Source of the DNA: Lactonifactor sp. BIOML-A5
GTDB lineage: Bacteria; Bacillota; Clostridia; Lachnospirales; Lachnospiraceae
NCBI RefSeq assembly: GCF_009677585.1
Contig: NZ_WKYV01000006.1
Location: forward strand, 124,001-188,000
Direction of reading: 5' to 3'
Length of the DNA stretch: 64,000 bases
Of this stretch, positions 24,328 through 32,724 are shown piece by piece. A program made the position numbers and the translations under genes. Numbering within the stretch: position 1 is the first letter of the stretch; each line of letters starts with the position of its first letter. The notes under the pieces were generated by a model. It did not search any database. It was not told where the DNA came from and saw only the letters and a program-made list of their open reading frames with translations.

Positions 24328-25462
24328 ATTTTTTGTAAATAGTGACATTGTCTTCGAACGGGATTCCATTTATAAGCTGCCGGATATCTTAAAAGAGTAC
24401 GGAGCAAAAAAAGTAATGCTTGTATATGACAGCGGTGTAAAAGCAGCAGGGATTGCAGAGACAGTGGCAGCCGCTGTACATAAGGCTGAGGTTGAAACAG
24501 TGATTTTCGATAAGGTAATCCCCAATCCCACCAATGAGACTGTGGAAGAGGCAGCGGCAATTGCCCGGGCGGCAGGAGTGGATGTGTTTGTGGCGGTTGG
24601 CGGCGGCAGCAGCATTGATCTTGCGAAGGCCATTAATGTGCTGATGACGAATCCCGGTCCCATCGGGCAGTACGGGGGGATAGGTCTTGTGAAATATCCG
24701 GTGCTTCCGCTAATCGCTGTTCCCACTACAGCGGGAACCTCCAGTGAAATCACCAATGTCTGTGCTCTGATCGACACTGAAAAAGTAGTGAAATACGTGG
24801 TGATTGACAATAAAATTGTGCCATCCAAAGTGATTATTGATCCGGAATTCACAAAAACCATGCCGGCATCTGTCACGGCGGCTACCGGTATGGATGCCAT
24901 TACTCATGCAGTAGAGAGTTATATTTCCAATATGGCAACCCCTCTGACCGGGTACAATTCTCTGAAAGGACTGAAAATACTCTATGATAACCTTCCCAGG
25001 GCGGTAAAGGACGGCTCTGATATGGAGGCCAGGGAGCAGATGATGCTGGGCTGCGTGATTACAGGCTTCGGGTTTTCCAACGCGAACCTGGGGCTGGTTC
25101 ACGGGATTGCCCATACACTAAGCGCACACTTTAAATTGGCACACGGGATGGCAAATGCCACAGTACTGCCTTATGTCATTGCTTTTAACGCGGAAAGCTG
25201 CCCGGAAAAAATGGCAGATATGGCAGAAACCATCGGCCTGAAACTAAGTGGGAATCTGGAAAAGGATAAGTATCTTCTCTCAGAAGAACTCCTGGCCCTG
25301 ACCAGGAAACTGGGGATCAAAACGCTGTCGGAACAGGGGATCCGGGAACAGGATCTGGAGATGCTGGCGGAAGAAGTCCTCCATGAACCGGTATTGGGAT
25401 TTAATCCCCGGCAGGGAGTGACAAAGGAACAGGTTCTGGAAATCCTTCACAAAGCCTTTTAG
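24317..25462 (+). CDS. Iron-containing alcohol dehydrogenase
   Basis: A 381-residue group III alcohol dehydrogenase. VGGGSSIDLAKAIN is the NAD-binding motif, VPTTAGTSSEITN the family signature, and the iron ligands are the Asp near residue 190 (TGMDAITHAVES), His in that stretch, and the two His in VHGIAHTLSAHFKLAHGMANA. Such enzymes reduce aldehydes or oxidise 1,2- or 4-hydroxy alcohols. AGGAGG is before the ATG inside the kinase end. In this operon it may oxidise an alcohol released by the hydrolase or dispose of reducing equivalents. Confidence 0.93.
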   Translation: MAFEFFVNSDIVFERDSIYKLPDILKEYGAKKVMLVYDSGVKAAGIAETVAAAVHKAEVETVIFDKVIPNPTNETVEEAAAIARAAGVDVFVAVGGGSSIDLAKAINVLMTNPGPIGQYGGIGLVKYPVLPLIAVPTTAGTSSEITNVCALIDTEKVVKYVVIDNKIVPSKVIIDPEFTKTMPASVTAATGMDAITHAVESYISNMATPLTGYNSLKGLKILYDNLPRAVKDGSDMEAREQMMLGCVITGFGFSNANLGLVHGIAHTLSAHFKLAHGMANATVLPYVIAFNAESCPEKMADMAETIGLKLSGNLEKDKYLLSEELLALTRKLGIKTLSEQGIREQDLEMLAEEVLHEPVLGFNPRQGVTKEQVLEILHKAF

Positions 25463-25477
25463 ACATACAGGATAAAA

Positions 25478-26689
25478 ATGACTGCAGCAGAGGAAGAAAG
25501 GAAAAAGAAATTGAGCAAAGGGAAAAAAATTAAGATTATTACTGCCATTGTGTGCATCTCCTTTACCCAGGGGCTTCAGTATTCGGTATCCCCTGTGCTG
25601 GGGCAGATTCAGAATCATTTTCCGGAAGTAAATGTAAGCCTGATCCAGATGCTCATCACAGGTCCGGCTCTGCTTGCCATGGCTGTGGCAATTCTATCCG
25701 GATGGCTTGTTGTTAAAATCAGTAAGAAAAAACTGCTGATTTTCGGCAGCCTGGTAGCGGGAATTACAGGATTTGTGCCATTTCTGTCAGACAGTTTTGC
25801 GCTGCTGTTTATCTGCCGTATCCTCTTCGGCATAGGACTTGGCCTGGCCACTGCCCTTAATACTGCGGTGGTGGCAGAGTTTTTCCAGGGGGAGGAACGG
25901 GTATCTGTGATGGGAATACAGGCGGCCAGCGTGGGAGCCGGAATGGTGGTGATAACCACCCTTGGGGGAATCCTTGGAAAATTTGGTTTTGCCAATGCCT
26001 ATGCCACACATACGATTGGGTTTATTGCCATGATTCTTATTGCAGCTATGCTGCCAGAGACGGGGACAGCCAAAACCTCAGGTACAGAAAAAATCAGGCT
26101 GAACCGCAAAGTGTTCCAGATTTCTTTGCTGGGATTTCTGGAGTTTCTTTTTTTGATTACATTTACGACAAATATTGCCATGCACATCAGCGGAGCCCTT
26201 GGGGGAGACACCGGAGTATCGGGAACCCTTACCGGAATATTTTCCGGGGCGCAGATTGTAATGGGGATGGTACTGGGCAGAATTACCAGGGTGACTAAAT
26301 CAGGTACCCTGCCGGCTGCAATGGCAAGCTTTGCAGTGGGGGCGGCCATTTTGGTGGTATTTCCGGACCAGTTTGTGATGCTTATGGCAGGGGCTGTATT
26401 CTGCGGATTCTCACAGGGAATGTTTATTCCTACTGCCATGGTGGAGGTGGCAAATGCAGTCCCCCCGGTTGCCACAGCTATGGCATCCGCCTGTTTTACC
26501 TGTTTTATGTGTATCGGACAGATGATTTCCCCAGCAGTATTGAACACCCTTTCTGGGGTGATTTTTAAAGATGTAACCACTGGTCATGTATATATCATAG
26601 CCGCAGCAGGCATGGCGGTATCAGCTGCTTTGGCGGCGGTGATAAAAACAGGACAGGCAAATAAACAGCCGGTGCTCCCAAAAGAGTGA
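25478..26689 (+). CDS. MFS transporter
   Basis: A 403-residue major facilitator carrier with about 12 hydrophobic segments and short cytosolic loops. GWLVVKISKKKLLIFGS is the loop 2-3 motif A of the superfamily (G-x3-D/K-x2-G-R-K-like). The N-terminus has a basic stretch before helix 1. No similarity to a specific subfamily is certain; the layout fits the DHA1 or NNP-type importers and exporters. Weak ribosome site (AGGAT). Position between the alcohol and hydroxyacid dehydrogenases suggests import of the substrate or export of the acid product. Confidence 0.88.
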   Translation: MTAAEEERKKKLSKGKKIKIITAIVCISFTQGLQYSVSPVLGQIQNHFPEVNVSLIQMLITGPALLAMAVAILSGWLVVKISKKKLLIFGSLVAGITGFVPFLSDSFALLFICRILFGIGLGLATALNTAVVAEFFQGEERVSVMGIQAASVGAGMVVITTLGGILGKFGFANAYATHTIGFIAMILIAAMLPETGTAKTSGTEKIRLNRKVFQISLLGFLEFLFLITFTTNIAMHISGALGGDTGVSGTLTGIFSGAQIVMGMVLGRITRVTKSGTLPAAMASFAVGAAILVVFPDQFVMLMAGAVFCGFSQGMFIPTAMVEVANAVPPVATAMASACFTCFMCIGQMISPAVLNTLSGVIFKDVTTGHVYIIAAAGMAVSAALAAVIKTGQANKQPVLPKE

Positions 26690-26719
26690 CGGACTTTTCA
26701 ATAAATGGAGGATGGAAAA

Positions 26720-27775
26720 ATGAAGAAAAAAATGGCATTGTGTACGCCGATTCCCGAGAAACAGCTGGGGGTGATTAAAGAACAGTGTGAAGTGACCATA
26801 TGCGGAGAATTAAGGCACGGCAAAGGAAATACAACGGAAGAACAGACAAAAGAGGAATGTCTGGGAAATGAGATTATTATTCTGGGAGACGAAACAGCGG
26901 GACGGGACACGATTGGCGCATGGGCAGAACAGGGAATGAAATTCATGGGCGTGGCAAAGGGGACACCGGCAACTGTGGATTGGGGCGCCATTGCGGAAGC
27001 GGGACTGGAACTGTCTTATACACCGGGGAGAAACCGGGTTGCAGTTGCGGAATTTACCATGGGCCTGATGATTGCCGCAGCCAGGAACCTGGCTCTTAGC
27101 AGCACAGGACTGCAAAAGGGAGAGCACCTGGGGGCACCGGCGGAAGATGTATACAAAGTTCCGGATGTGAAAAATGTAATCTGGGGACCATTGGATGAGA
27201 ATCATCCTTTTACCGACTATGGCATTGGATTTGAATTGTATGGAAAAACCCTTGGAATTGCAGGATACGGAGCCATCGGAAGAGAAGTGGCAGTGAGAGC
27301 TATGGCATTTGGAATGGAAGTGATTGCCTACGATCCTTACTGTCCCGGAGAGAAAATAGAGGCAGACGGAGCCAGGGCTGTAGATTTGGATACCCTGTTA
27401 GCTAACAGCGATATGCTGAGCATCCATCTGCCCGTACTGCCTTCTACCAAAGGAATGGTAGACCAGACATGGTTTTCCAGAATGAAACCCACGGCTTATG
27501 TGATCAATACGGCGAGAGCCGCAGTCATCCACCAGCGGGATTTTGTGGAGGCACTTCAGAACAAAACCATAGCAGGGGCTGCCATTGACGTATACTGGCA
27601 AGAACCCATTCCCGCCAATCATCCCCTGCTCTCCATGAGAAATGTGACATTGACGCCCCATATGGCCGGGCTTACCACAGATGTGGATCAATGGTCAGGT
27701 ACCATGATGGGGGAAGAAGTGATTGCTTATCTGGAGGGCAAACCGAGAAAATATATCTGGAAAGTACAAAAATAG
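26720..27775 (+). CDS. D-isomer-specific 2-hydroxyacid dehydrogenase
   Basis: A 351-residue NAD-dependent dehydrogenase. GIAGYGAIGREVA is the NAD-binding motif, followed by VIAYDPYCPG; INTARAAVIHQ holds the catalytic Arg, WQEP the Glu, and TLTPHMAGLT the catalytic His. ATG 26720 is chosen since GGAGG is 8 bases before it; an earlier ATG at 26705 would overlap that site. The family interconverts 2-keto acids and D-2-hydroxy acids. Within this operon the reaction could be lactate-like formation or a phosphoglycerate-like oxidation. N-terminal half is less conserved than usual. Confidence 0.9.
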   Translation: MKKKMALCTPIPEKQLGVIKEQCEVTICGELRHGKGNTTEEQTKEECLGNEIIILGDETAGRDTIGAWAEQGMKFMGVAKGTPATVDWGAIAEAGLELSYTPGRNRVAVAEFTMGLMIAAARNLALSSTGLQKGEHLGAPAEDVYKVPDVKNVIWGPLDENHPFTDYGIGFELYGKTLGIAGYGAIGREVAVRAMAFGMEVIAYDPYCPGEKIEADGARAVDLDTLLANSDMLSIHLPVLPSTKGMVDQTWFSRMKPTAYVINTARAAVIHQRDFVEALQNKTIAGAAIDVYWQEPIPANHPLLSMRNVTLTPHMAGLTTDVDQWSGTMMGEEVIAYLEGKPRKYIWKVQK

Positions 27776-27786
27776 GAGGAGAATTT

Positions 27787-29757
27787 ATGGATAAAATGTG
27801 TTGTAAAAAAGGTGAGGCGTATCCTCATTTGTTTTCTCCCCTCAGGATCGGTAATATCCGCCTGAAGAACCGGATCATAGCTGCCCCTACAAGCCCGAGT
27901 ATGATTACAGCGGAAGGGCATTTTACGCCGGAGATGACAGCCTATCTGGAAGAAAAGGCTATGGGAGGCGTCAGTGTGGTTACCTATGGAGAGGCCATCG
28001 TACATTCAGCCACAGGAAAATCTCACAATAAGCAGCTGCAGCTGGATTCCTTCGGAGTGAAACAGGGAATGGCTCAGACGGCAAGAGCTATACATAATGC
28101 AGGTGCCTATGCCAATATTCAGCTGTCCCACGGGGGAAAATACGGAGGTCTTGCCAGTGTGGGAGGAGATCAGGATACCTGTGAGGTGGCCTACGGACCC
28201 AGCCATGAGATAACCCCTCAGGGAGAGGTGCACGAGATGCCGGAGTCTGTGATTCTGGAGATTATAGAATCCTATAAAACAGCGGCAAAACTCTGCAGAG
28301 ACTGCGGGTTTGATATGGTACAGGTCCATGCCGCCCATGGATGGCTGTTTTCCCAGTTTTTGTCCCCGGTTATGAACCGGAGGACAGACCAATATGGAGG
28401 AAGTCTGGAGAACAGGGCCAGATTTCTGCTCATGGCACTGGACGCAGTGAGGGAAGGAGTGGGACCGAGATTTCCCATTGAGGTGCGTCTGTCAGGGGAT
28501 GATCTGACAGAGGCCGGGTTGAATCTGGATGAATGCATCCAGGTAGCAGGGATGATTGATGACAAAGTAGATTTGTTTAACATTTCCTGCGGGAATCATG
28601 AGGATCCTGCGCTGTTTTGCCGTACCCACCCCTCGGCTTTCTATCCCAGGGGGGTGAATGTCTATCTGGCAGCTGAGATTAAAAAGCATGTAAAAAAACC
28701 GGTTGCCTGTGTTGGATCCCTGAATGATCCTGCCCAGATGGAGGAGATTATTGCCAGCGGGCAGGCAGATCTTGTAGAGATTGGGCGGGCACTCCTGGCA
28801 GACCCTTATCTGCCGGAAAAAGCCCGGAAGGGACAGGCAGAGGACATTACTCCATGCCTGCGCTGCTATGAATGCTTTGGGGAGACCAGCAAAAGCGAGA
28901 CGGTAAAATGTACGGTAAATCCCACTATGGGGCAGCAAATCTCAGAAAAATTCCCTGAAAAGGCACCGGAATACAGGAAGAGGATTCTGGTGGCAGGAGG
29001 AGGCCCTGCCGGAATGGAGGCAGCCATAACAGCAGCCAAAAGAGGACATGAGGTGACACTGGCTGAAAAGTCTGACCGTCTGGGAGGAAATCTGCATCCT
29101 GCGGGTTCTGCTTTTTTTAAGGAAGATATCCGGAAATTTTGTGATGTTATGATTCGAAGAACCAGGCAGGCCGGAGTGAAAGTTCTGCTTAATACCGAAG
29201 TGACAGAAGCGTACATCAAAGAATTCTCCCCGGATGCTTTGTTCGTTGCTATAGGCTCTGAAGAACTGGTACCCCCCATTCAGGGGATGGATCTGCCGCA
29301 TGTGCGGATGGCTGTGGACGCAGAGCTTCATCCGGAGAAGCTTGGGAAAAAGGTTGTGATTATGGGCGGAGGCCTTGTGGGAAGTGAGGCAGCGGTATCT
29401 TTCTCCCGGGAGGGCAGAGATTGTACGATTGTAGAGATGAAGCCGGAGGTTGCGGAAGAAGTGAACTCTTTTTACCGGGGTGGACTGCTGCCTGAGATTG
29501 AGAAGGCTGCCGCAGTTTATGTGAATACGAAGGTAAAAAAGATTATACCTGGGGGAGTTGTCTGTGAAAAAGACGGGAAAGAACTGATACTGGAGGCAGA
29601 TTCCGTAGTCTGCGCCCTGGGATTCAGGGCTCCCTATGGCCGGGTGGATGCCTTTTGCAGTCTGGTGGAGGAAGCTTATATTATCGGAGACTGCAGCAAT
29701 GTGGGCCAGATTTACCAGGCGGTGAATGCAGCCTATTATGCGGCAAAAAGAGTGTAG
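27787..29757 (+). CDS. Old-Yellow-Enzyme/FadH-type NADH:flavin oxidoreductase
   Basis: A 656-residue enzyme built like 2,4-dienoyl-CoA reductase, trimethylamine dehydrogenase and the bile-acid enzymes BaiCD and BaiH. N-terminal OYE barrel (FSPLRIGNIRLKNRI; NIQLSHGGKYG; HAAHGWLFSQFLSP with NRRTDQYGGSLENR), then a 4Fe-4S site (CLRCYECF and a later Cys about 12 residues on), then an FAD/NAD-binding half (ILVAGGGPAGMEAA; VVIMGGGLVGSEAAV). It reduces a C=C bond conjugated to a carbonyl. ATG 27787 has AGGAGG before it. Last gene of the operon. An enoate or enone intermediate in the pathway is implied. Confidence 0.92.
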   Translation: MDKMCCKKGEAYPHLFSPLRIGNIRLKNRIIAAPTSPSMITAEGHFTPEMTAYLEEKAMGGVSVVTYGEAIVHSATGKSHNKQLQLDSFGVKQGMAQTARAIHNAGAYANIQLSHGGKYGGLASVGGDQDTCEVAYGPSHEITPQGEVHEMPESVILEIIESYKTAAKLCRDCGFDMVQVHAAHGWLFSQFLSPVMNRRTDQYGGSLENRARFLLMALDAVREGVGPRFPIEVRLSGDDLTEAGLNLDECIQVAGMIDDKVDLFNISCGNHEDPALFCRTHPSAFYPRGVNVYLAAEIKKHVKKPVACVGSLNDPAQMEEIIASGQADLVEIGRALLADPYLPEKARKGQAEDITPCLRCYECFGETSKSETVKCTVNPTMGQQISEKFPEKAPEYRKRILVAGGGPAGMEAAITAAKRGHEVTLAEKSDRLGGNLHPAGSAFFKEDIRKFCDVMIRRTRQAGVKVLLNTEVTEAYIKEFSPDALFVAIGSEELVPPIQGMDLPHVRMAVDAELHPEKLGKKVVIMGGGLVGSEAAVSFSREGRDCTIVEMKPEVAEEVNSFYRGGLLPEIEKAAAVYVNTKVKKIIPGGVVCEKDGKELILEADSVVCALGFRAPYGRVDAFCSLVEEAYIIGDCSNVGQIYQAVNAAYYAAKRV

Positions 29758-29839
29758 CAGGCGATGGAACTGTAACATGAGGCTCCTGCAGTATCACGCA
29801 TTGGTGACTGCAGGAGGCCGGGAAAGGTGACGAATGCAG

Positions 29840-31399
29840 TTACGGAATATGCTCCATGGTTTCTTTCAGCCTGCGCAGACTGCCGTCCAGATCCTGATAC
29901 ATCCCAACATAGTATGGATACAGCTTGTCATAAACGTTGGCCCACTCTTCCTCAGGCTGAATCATTTCCTTTACTTTAATGATCTTTTGAATGGTATCCG
30001 TAAGATTTGGAAATACACCTACGGCATTGCCTGCAATCAATGTATCTCCAAAAGGTACATCTCCGGATTTTTCGTCCAGCAGATACACCGGCATACGCAG
30101 CATAGAGGCTTTTATCTGTGACCATACTTTACTTTTGGCCCCGCCTCCCGTGATTCTCAGACATCTGGCGCCTGCACCGGCTTCCTGGATGGAAGTCATG
30201 ACATGGCGCAGAGCAAAAGCAGTGCCTTCCATAACGGAACGGATGATATCCTCTCTTCCGGTATACAAAGACAGGCCGATAAACATTCCCCTGGCGTGGG
30301 AATTCCAGAGGGGGGCACGCTCTCCCAGAAGATAGGGAAAATAGAGAAGACCGTTGCTTCCCGCCGGGGCTTCTGCTGCCCGTTGATTGAGGTACTCGTA
30401 TACGTTGATATGATGCTTCCGGGCATAGTCGGTTTCCGGCTGTCCCAGGGTATCCAGAAACCATTTCAGAGAGGCACCGCTGGTATTGATGGGGGCGTCG
30501 AAGATATAAGGGATCCCGCTGATAGAACAGGGCTTTGTGACAATAGGCAGATCCGGGGCACTGGCCTTTTGGGCGCCCACAAAGACAAGAGAGGTTGTGC
30601 CTGAGGATTCCCCGGCCTCTCCAAGCTGGCTTAAGCCGGTAGCATACATGGAGGCCATGGCATCACTGGCTCCGGCTGCTACGGGGATTCCGCTGAGTAA
30701 TCCGGTGACACGTGCCGCCTCTTCTGTAACAGTGCCTATAATTTCATTGACCGGAACAGGACGGGGGAGAATCTGGTTCAGATCTGTACCGATGACCTGA
30801 GATATTTCATCGGACCATGTTAATGTATGAATATCCAGGCACTGGCACCTTGCGGCCTGATCCATATCCATGGTCATTTTTCCGGTCAGCTTATAATTGA
30901 TGTAAGAGCTTGCCTGAAGTATCTTATGGGTTCTGGCAAATAAGTCCGGCTCGTGTTTTTTAAACCACAGAATCTTATTTGGGAGAAAGGCCACATCAGG
31001 CTGTGCGCCAATGATAGATACATAACGGTCAAAACCAATGGCATTTATAAGGTAGTTCAGTTCATTGGCAGAACGGTTATCCATCCAGATCATGGCGTGC
31101 CTCAGTATGTTTCCTTCTTGATCCAGAGGAAGCAGAGTAACGGTCTGGGAGCTGACAGAGATCCCCCTGATTCTGGCAGTAATATCCGGACCTGCCTGCT
31201 GCGTGACGGACTGCAAGATTTTCACTGCATTTTCCCACCAAAGGCCGGGGTCCTGTTCCGTCATATCCGGTCCGGGAAACTCCAGCGCATTGGCCTCCTG
31301 TGCGGACGCTGCCACATTTCCCTCCTCATCCATAATAATAGCTTTTATATTTGTTGTTCCCAAATCCATTCCCAGCAGATAATTTTTGGTATTGGTCAT
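29840..31399 (-). CDS. FGGY-family carbohydrate kinase
   Basis: A 519-residue sugar kinase of the xylulokinase/gluconokinase/L-fuculokinase family. GMDLGTTNIKAIIMD is the N-terminal phosphate-binding loop; IWMDNRSANE and AGASDAMASMYATG (catalytic Asp) follow; the C-terminal ITGGGAKSKVWSQIKASM is the adenosine loop. Complete length. It is divergent from a zinc alcohol dehydrogenase (169 bp between starts) and near a class II aldolase, giving the set needed to oxidise or isomerise, phosphorylate and cleave a sugar or sugar acid. Ribosome site GAGGAGGGAAAAA before ATG. The substrate is not evident; ribulose-, fuculose- or xylulose-type sugars are likely. Confidence 0.92.
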   Translation of the reverse strand: MTNTKNYLLGMDLGTTNIKAIIMDEEGNVAASAQEANALEFPGPDMTEQDPGLWWENAVKILQSVTQQAGPDITARIRGISVSSQTVTLLPLDQEGNILRHAMIWMDNRSANELNYLINAIGFDRYVSIIGAQPDVAFLPNKILWFKKHEPDLFARTHKILQASSYINYKLTGKMTMDMDQAARCQCLDIHTLTWSDEISQVIGTDLNQILPRPVPVNEIIGTVTEEAARVTGLLSGIPVAAGASDAMASMYATGLSQLGEAGESSGTTSLVFVGAQKASAPDLPIVTKPCSISGIPYIFDAPINTSGASLKWFLDTLGQPETDYARKHHINVYEYLNQRAAEAPAGSNGLLYFPYLLGERAPLWNSHARGMFIGLSLYTGREDIIRSVMEGTAFALRHVMTSIQEAGAGARCLRITGGGAKSKVWSQIKASMLRMPVYLLDEKSGDVPFGDTLIAGNAVGVFPNLTDTIQKIIKVKEMIQPEEEWANVYDKLYPYYVGMYQDLDGSLRRLKETMEHIP

Positions 31400-31568
31400 A
31401 GGTTTTTCCCTCCTCAGTTTGTTTTGTTACATCTTACTAAAAACACGCGGGAAGAGCAAAAAAGGTTTTGCCGTTTCCAAGCGGCAAATCCCTTTTTGAA
31501 CCTGCAGGAATAATTTCTTACACTGGATACAGCAAGGAAACACAATGACAGGAAAGGAGAATTTCAGT

Positions 31569-32615
31569 ATGAAAATGAAGGCAGCGGTAATGTATGGGCC
31601 AAATGATATCCGGGTGGAGATGACAGAAAAACCAGAATGTCCTGGGGATGGCCTGATTCTTAAAATTATGGCAGTAGGCCTGTGCGGCTCAGACATCCGG
31701 AATCTAACTACAGATTCCAGAAAGGGGAACTATCCCTTTATCTACGGACATGAGATTGTTGGAATTGTAGATGAGGCGGGACCCCAGGAAACAAAATATA
31801 AAGTAGGTGACAGGCTGTTCTTGTTTCCGGGGACATACTGTATGGAGTGTGATGACTGCATCAGCGGCCACAGCGAGAACTGCTCTGATAAAGAAGTGGG
31901 ATCACTGGCAGGTACCGGGGGATTTGCCCAGTATGTGGCGGTAAAAGGAGAAAAAATCCGCCGTGGAGGTATCTATGAGATTCCTGAGAATGTTACCTTT
32001 GAGGCGGCAAGTCTGGGGGAGCCGCTAACTTCTGTATTTGCATGCCTGGAAAATATACAGGCAGGTTATCCGGACATCATGGCAATTATCGGGGCAGGCC
32101 CTATTGGGTGCTTTATGGCACAGCTTGCCAAGATCCGGGGGGCTGCCAAAGTGATTATGATTGACCTTAATGATAACCGCCTGAATAAGGCCAAAGAGTT
32201 CGGCGTAGATTTCACTGTAAACAGCACGAAGGAGGATCCTATAAAAGCAGTAATGGAGCTGACCGCAGGCAGAGGGGCTGATAAAGTGATATCTGCCACA
32301 CCTGCCAACGCTACCCAGGCCCAGAGTATCCATATGGTAAAAAAGGGCGGGCTTGCAGTGTTTTTCGGCGGGGTGCCCAAAGGCTCTCTGACTGAACTGG
32401 ACGGTAACTTGATCCACTACAACAATATCTGGATCAAAGGTCATTTCGGGGCCTCCTACAGTCAGTCAAAGCGTGCCTTTCAGCTTGCGGTTTCTCCGGT
32501 ATTTCCCACGGAAAAATTCATAACCCACAGGCTGCCTCTGGATAAGATCCAGGAAGGTATCCGGCTGACCAGAACCGGGGAGGCGATTAAAGTAGTACTG
32601 CTTCCCCAAGAATAG
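31569..32615 (+). CDS. Zinc-dependent alcohol dehydrogenase (MDR family)
   Basis: A 348-residue medium-chain dehydrogenase, sorbitol/threonine-dehydrogenase-like. GLCGSDI has the catalytic zinc Cys, YGHEIVG the His-Glu pair, and CMECDDCISGHSENC the four structural-zinc cysteines. MAIIGAGPIGCFMAQLA is the NAD site. ATG 31569 is chosen for the GGAAAGGAG 9 bases before it, rather than an in-frame ATG 24 bases earlier. Likely oxidises a polyol or sugar alcohol before the FGGY kinase phosphorylates the ketose. Confidence 0.93.
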   Translation: MKMKAAVMYGPNDIRVEMTEKPECPGDGLILKIMAVGLCGSDIRNLTTDSRKGNYPFIYGHEIVGIVDEAGPQETKYKVGDRLFLFPGTYCMECDDCISGHSENCSDKEVGSLAGTGGFAQYVAVKGEKIRRGGIYEIPENVTFEAASLGEPLTSVFACLENIQAGYPDIMAIIGAGPIGCFMAQLAKIRGAAKVIMIDLNDNRLNKAKEFGVDFTVNSTKEDPIKAVMELTAGRGADKVISATPANATQAQSIHMVKKGGLAVFFGGVPKGSLTELDGNLIHYNNIWIKGHFGASYSQSKRAFQLAVSPVFPTEKFITHRLPLDKIQEGIRLTRTGEAIKVVLLPQE

Positions 32616-32724
32616 AAGTTGTTTTTTACATAAGAATTCATGGGAAGTAAAATTCGTGTTACAATTATAATAACAGAGTTATTCATCTGACTAGAGCGCA
32701 GCAGGCAGGATAGGGGGGCGCAGG

